Origin: Burkholderia lata
GTDB lineage: Bacteria > Pseudomonadota > Gammaproteobacteria > Burkholderiales > Burkholderiaceae
Direction of reading: 5' to 3'
NCBI RefSeq assembly: GCF_000012945.1
Contig: NC_007510.1
Span: 2,542,001 to 2,606,000 of the forward strand
DNA: 64,000 nt
The notes under the pieces: model-generated
The model's input: only the letters and a program-made list of their open reading frames with translations
The model's database searches: none
What the model was told of the DNA's origin: nothing
Shown here: positions 60,957-64,000 of the stretch, one piece after another
Layout: the number at the start of each line of letters is the position of its first letter
How positions within the stretch are numbered: the stretch's first letter is position 1
Translations under genes and position numbers: made by a program

Positions 60957-63773
60957 TCAGGTTCTCGACTTGAAGAAGCGCACCGCCAATTGTTCGAACT
61001 GATCGCTGCTGACCGGCGCCAGCTTGCCTTCCGCGTCGGTCTTCCCCTTGATCAATTCGCCCGATGCCTTGCGCACCTCGGCTTCCATCCCTTCGACCGG
61101 CTGCCCGTCGGTCGCCCGGACCAGTTTCGGCACCCGTCCCAGCGAGCCCTGGTCGAACTTCGGGAAATCGGCGCTCATGCTCGCCGGCCCGGCCCACGTA
61201 TGCGACGCGGACTTGACGGTGAAACTCCCCGGACACCCGAGCTCGATATCCCCGCCCTGCAGCTTCAGATACGCGCCGCCCGACGTCACGAACACGACTT
61301 GCTCGCTGGCCATGCCCGCGAGCTTTCCGCCCCCCGCCGTCATCTGGATGTTTTTCGCCGAATCGATCTGCGTGTCGTCGTTCTGGCTCTGCAGCGTCAC
61401 CTTCCCCTGGTTGGCGATCGCCGAGACCCCTTCGCTGTGCGCGAACATCGCCACGCCATGGCCGGCCTGCAGGTTGATCCGCTGCCCGCTCGTGTACTGC
61501 AAATGGTTCTGCGCGACGATATCGACGTTGCCGCCCGCATGGGTCGCGACGGTCTTCGGCGTCGCGATGCTGATCCCGGCCGGCGCGGTGATGCCGATCG
61601 CCGCCATCGACGCGCCCGACGCCTCACCGCCACCGGCGGCTTCCCCGTTCGGCCAGCCTTTCACCGTGGTCATCAGCGCGTCGTGCGGCTGCGTATCGGG
61701 CACCACGCCCTGATGCTGGCCCGCATAGTCGCCGAGACTCTTGAACAGCTCGACGCATTCCTGCATCAGTTGCAGATACTCGTCCCGCGCCAGGTGGCCG
61801 TCGCTCGCGCGCAGCCGTTCCCAGGCCGAAATCAGCATCGCCTTGCCGCTGCGGATCGCCACATGCGCATCGCTGCGCAACTCGGCGCCCTCGCCACGCG
61901 CCGTGCCCTGGCCGTTGTCGCGCGGCTGCGTCAGATAACCGAGGTTCAGCTGGCTATGCGCATGCTCGCTCGCCAGCTGGCTGCTGATCTGCCCCGGCGT
62001 ATCGTCGAAGCGGATCTGGTTGTACCGCTGCCCCTTGATTTCCTTCGTCTTCGTGCCGGACAGGTAACGGTTGCCCGGCAGTGCGCCGGTGTGGCTGAAG
62101 GTCGCCGGCATGTTCGGCCCGTTGGCCAGCACGCCCATCACGACGAGCCGGTCCGGATCGCCGCCGATATGGCCGATCAGCACCTCCATGCCGACACGCG
62201 GCAAGGTATTCGCGCCGAAGCTCGGCCCGGCGAGTGCGCAGGCGACTCGCACCGGCGCGCTGTCGGTCGGCGTGCCGCTCGTGCCGGCGCCTTGCGCATG
62301 CGCGTGATCGTCCGCGTTCAGCCCCTGGATCTGCACCCGGATGCGGCCCATTTCATCGCAGAACACCTCTTCCCCGTCGGGTCCGACGACGACGGCCGTC
62401 ATCGGATGCACGGCCGGCAGGTCGACATGGGGATCGTAGGCCGGGGTCAGCGGCACGCCGCGTCGCACGCACGAGAACGTGTTCTCGTAGCGCCGGTCGT
62501 TTTCATCGCCTGGCTTGCTGTTCACGTCGGTCGGCACCGCGTTGAACAGCACGCGGCTTGCCGCGAACAGCGACTGCGCGCGCTCGTTCAGCTCCTTCGG
62601 CAGGTTGTTCCGTACCCGGTGATGAAGCGACGTGACGACGAACTGCCGCTGCTCGGCCGGCAATGTGTCGAGCTGCGGATGCTCGGCGAGCGCAAACCAG
62701 TGGCCGACGGCCAGATCGCGCACGTTGCTCACGCCGTCGACGGATTCCGCGCGCAGTTCGTGCGCAAGCATGCGGTCCTTGCCGATCCGGTCGAGATCGG
62801 ACGACGAATTTCCCGCGTGCGGAATATCGATGACGCTGTCGGCCAGCAAATGCCCGAGATCGTTGCCGCCGTCGCCCTGGTCGACGATCGTCGCCTGTTC
62901 GGTTTGCGACATCCGGCCGGTCTTGTAATCCCACGTCGGCCGGACGATCTTGCCCGGGATCAGGCTGCGGCTCGTCGCCCACAGTGTGATCGAGTCGCGC
63001 TCTTCGGTGGCGGCGTCGCGGTGATAGCGCACGGTACCGGCAAGCGTCTCGGGCAACTTCATCGAATCGTCGGCAAAGACCAGCGTATGAACCGGCGTGT
63101 CGTTCGCGTTGCCGTTCGCCCGCTCGCCGGCCTTGCCTGCCTTGACGAAGACGGTCGCACCGTCGCGCCGCAGCAGCCGCCGGATGAAGTGCGCGTCCGA
63201 CTCGTTGACCTGCCGCGTGAGTTCGCGCGCCGGGTAACGTTCGCCTTGCAGGCCGGACAGGTCGAACTCAAATGCGCCCGCCAGCGCCGAGCTGCGCTGG
63301 CGCCACTCCTGCAGCAGCACGCCGAGGATGTCGGGCAGGTTCTTGGTGCGGAACAGTCGCGAATTGATTCGCCGCTCCATGACCGACAGCACGTCGCGAA
63401 CCGTCAACTGGTAGCAGGTCAGTGAACCGTCCGACTGCCCGGTACGGACGTCGGTAACGATGCCGTTGATGGTATGGAGACGCCCGCGATCGGTCGTCAT
63501 CTCGACGGAAACCGGTAGCCCGATAAAGCTGCGGATCGGGAGATCGGCCCGCGCGGACACGCAGGTCAGATGTCCCTCGATGCCCGTCATCAACCCTTCG
63601 CGGATGTCCGCATACTGGAGCGCGAGCACCTGCTCGAGCGTTTTCTGAGCAGGCCCCCAGTTCATGCGAACCGGTCGATTGTTCTGATCGACCACCCCGG
63701 ACGCAAATGTGCGTAGCAATTCGGCTGTATTCACAGCATGACTCTCAGGATTTTGTTTTACTTCGTTGTTCAC
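60957..63773 (-). CDS. vgrG: Type VI secretion spike protein VgrG
   Basis: 938 residues. The gp27-like part is shown by SFIGLPVSVEMTTDRGRLHT, SDAHFIRRLLRRDGATVFVK and LTPAYDPHVDLPAVHPMTA; the gp5/OB part has VVGPDGEEVFCDEMGRIRVQ and ANTLPRVGMEVLIGHIGGDP. A long C-terminal extension with DUF2345-like beta-helix repeats (ISIATPKTVATHAGGNVDIV, KLQGGDIELGCPGSFTVKSA) would carry cargo. The protein forms the trimeric spike of the T6SS. It is the first gene of the effector cassette and is followed closely by the lipase gene, making that lipase its likely cargo. Confidence 0.96.
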   Translation of the reverse strand: MNNEVKQNPESHAVNTAELLRTFASGVVDQNNRPVRMNWGPAQKTLEQVLALQYADIREGLMTGIEGHLTCVSARADLPIRSFIGLPVSVEMTTDRGRLHTINGIVTDVRTGQSDGSLTCYQLTVRDVLSVMERRINSRLFRTKNLPDILGVLLQEWRQRSSALAGAFEFDLSGLQGERYPARELTRQVNESDAHFIRRLLRRDGATVFVKAGKAGERANGNANDTPVHTLVFADDSMKLPETLAGTVRYHRDAATEERDSITLWATSRSLIPGKIVRPTWDYKTGRMSQTEQATIVDQGDGGNDLGHLLADSVIDIPHAGNSSSDLDRIGKDRMLAHELRAESVDGVSNVRDLAVGHWFALAEHPQLDTLPAEQRQFVVTSLHHRVRNNLPKELNERAQSLFAASRVLFNAVPTDVNSKPGDENDRRYENTFSCVRRGVPLTPAYDPHVDLPAVHPMTAVVVGPDGEEVFCDEMGRIRVQIQGLNADDHAHAQGAGTSGTPTDSAPVRVACALAGPSFGANTLPRVGMEVLIGHIGGDPDRLVVMGVLANGPNMPATFSHTGALPGNRYLSGTKTKEIKGQRYNQIRFDDTPGQISSQLASEHAHSQLNLGYLTQPRDNGQGTARGEGAELRSDAHVAIRSGKAMLISAWERLRASDGHLARDEYLQLMQECVELFKSLGDYAGQHQGVVPDTQPHDALMTTVKGWPNGEAAGGGEASGASMAAIGITAPAGISIATPKTVATHAGGNVDIVAQNHLQYTSGQRINLQAGHGVAMFAHSEGVSAIANQGKVTLQSQNDDTQIDSAKNIQMTAGGGKLAGMASEQVVFVTSGGAYLKLQGGDIELGCPGSFTVKSASHTWAGPASMSADFPKFDQGSLGRVPKLVRATDGQPVEGMEAEVRKASGELIKGKTDAEGKLAPVSSDQFEQLAVRFFKSRT

Positions 63774-64000
63774 CGGGAAATCACGCCCGATGGTCCGTCC
63801 TGGGAGTGCTGCCCGCCTGGTTTTTTGGCGAGCATATCAAATTTGTCAGGCAGGTGACGAAATTTTGAAAGGATTTAGAGCGCTTTGTGTAATGCTCCTG
63901 ACCAGATTTAAAACTTCACAATCTTTCAAAGGGATAGCGCCTCGTCCGGCGGCACCCGATCGTCGTCATGGCGTCGCGCCGGCAGGCACTTGCCGCATAC
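63774..64000. other. Upstream region of vgrG at window edge
   Basis: 227 bp with no gene that I can recognise. A lower-GC patch (about 63830-63930) is where the vgrG promoter would be expected; I cannot place its -35 and -10 elements with confidence. Confidence 0.5.

Noticed and set aside
60990..63425. 811-residue plus-strand open frame opposite vgrG
   Set aside because: A shadow of VgrG; no ribosome binding site and no family features.

Overview
The window is GC-rich DNA whose gene content and protein sequences fit a Burkholderia chromosome, most likely the Burkholderia cepacia complex (inference). Reasons: high GC3 throughout, a histidine-utilisation operon with hutF and hutG, a class III aminotransferase / glutamine-synthetase-like putrescine operon, a TerD/TelA cluster, and a VgrG-linked phospholipase cassette. 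I see no rRNA, CRISPR, transposase, integrase or replication origin.

Layout. 1-7.6 kb: a truncated sterol-desaturase-family gene and a secreted YncE-like propeller, the RNA helicase hrpA, divergent argA, and yggX. 7.6-13.2 kb: a catabolic set (MHS permease, CaiB/BaiF CoA-transferase, acyl-CoA dehydrogenase) facing a divergent LysR regulator, with a long inverted repeat between them. 13.2-14.6 kb: tRNA-Val(CAC) with a clear promoter and terminator, a lower-GC stretch, and an orphan APS kinase. 14.7-18.4 kb: putrescine degradation genes. 19.0-28.3 kb: the hut operon (hutH-hutC-hutU-hutD-hutI-hutF-hutG, minus strand), with two palindromic operators shared with a divergent amino-acid-binding protein. 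28.3-34.6 kb: a phosphopantetheinyl transferase, an alpha/beta hydrolase, a tandem array of hairpin repeats, a LysR regulator, an MFS carrier with a coupled 38-residue peptide, and a DNA photolyase.

34.7-44.4 kb holds the most interesting unit: a candidate dedicated sulfonation locus. One arm (minus strand) encodes a DUF1214 protein, a PAPS-type sulfotransferase, an SDR and a DHH phosphoesterase. The divergent arm encodes ATP sulfurylase (CysD) and a CysN-CysC fusion, which together make PAPS, followed by a LuxR-type regulator. A SRPBCC + SnoaL-like pair lies nearby. The same dyad motif (TAGTCC-N4-GGACGA) occurs twice, inverted, between the two arms, again upstream of the SRPBCC gene, and weakly upstream of the LuxR gene. 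This suggests one regulon covering PAPS supply, sulfo-transfer and possibly PAP recycling. The sulfated product is unknown.

44.4-50.2 kb: an ACS-family MFS carrier with a lactonase (two GntR-like operator dyads upstream), an AraC regulator divergent from a three-His-box desaturase with an 18-bp direct repeat between them, and a HAD phosphatase. 50.3-54.9 kb: a Ter/Tel stress-resistance operon (TelA, VWA protein, DUF475 membrane protein, TerD, uncharacterised protein). 55.4-63.8 kb: a type VI secretion effector cassette: VgrG, a Tle3-like DUF3274 lipase, a DUF2875-like protein, a PAAR tip protein, and a second, nearly duplicated DUF2875-like protein.
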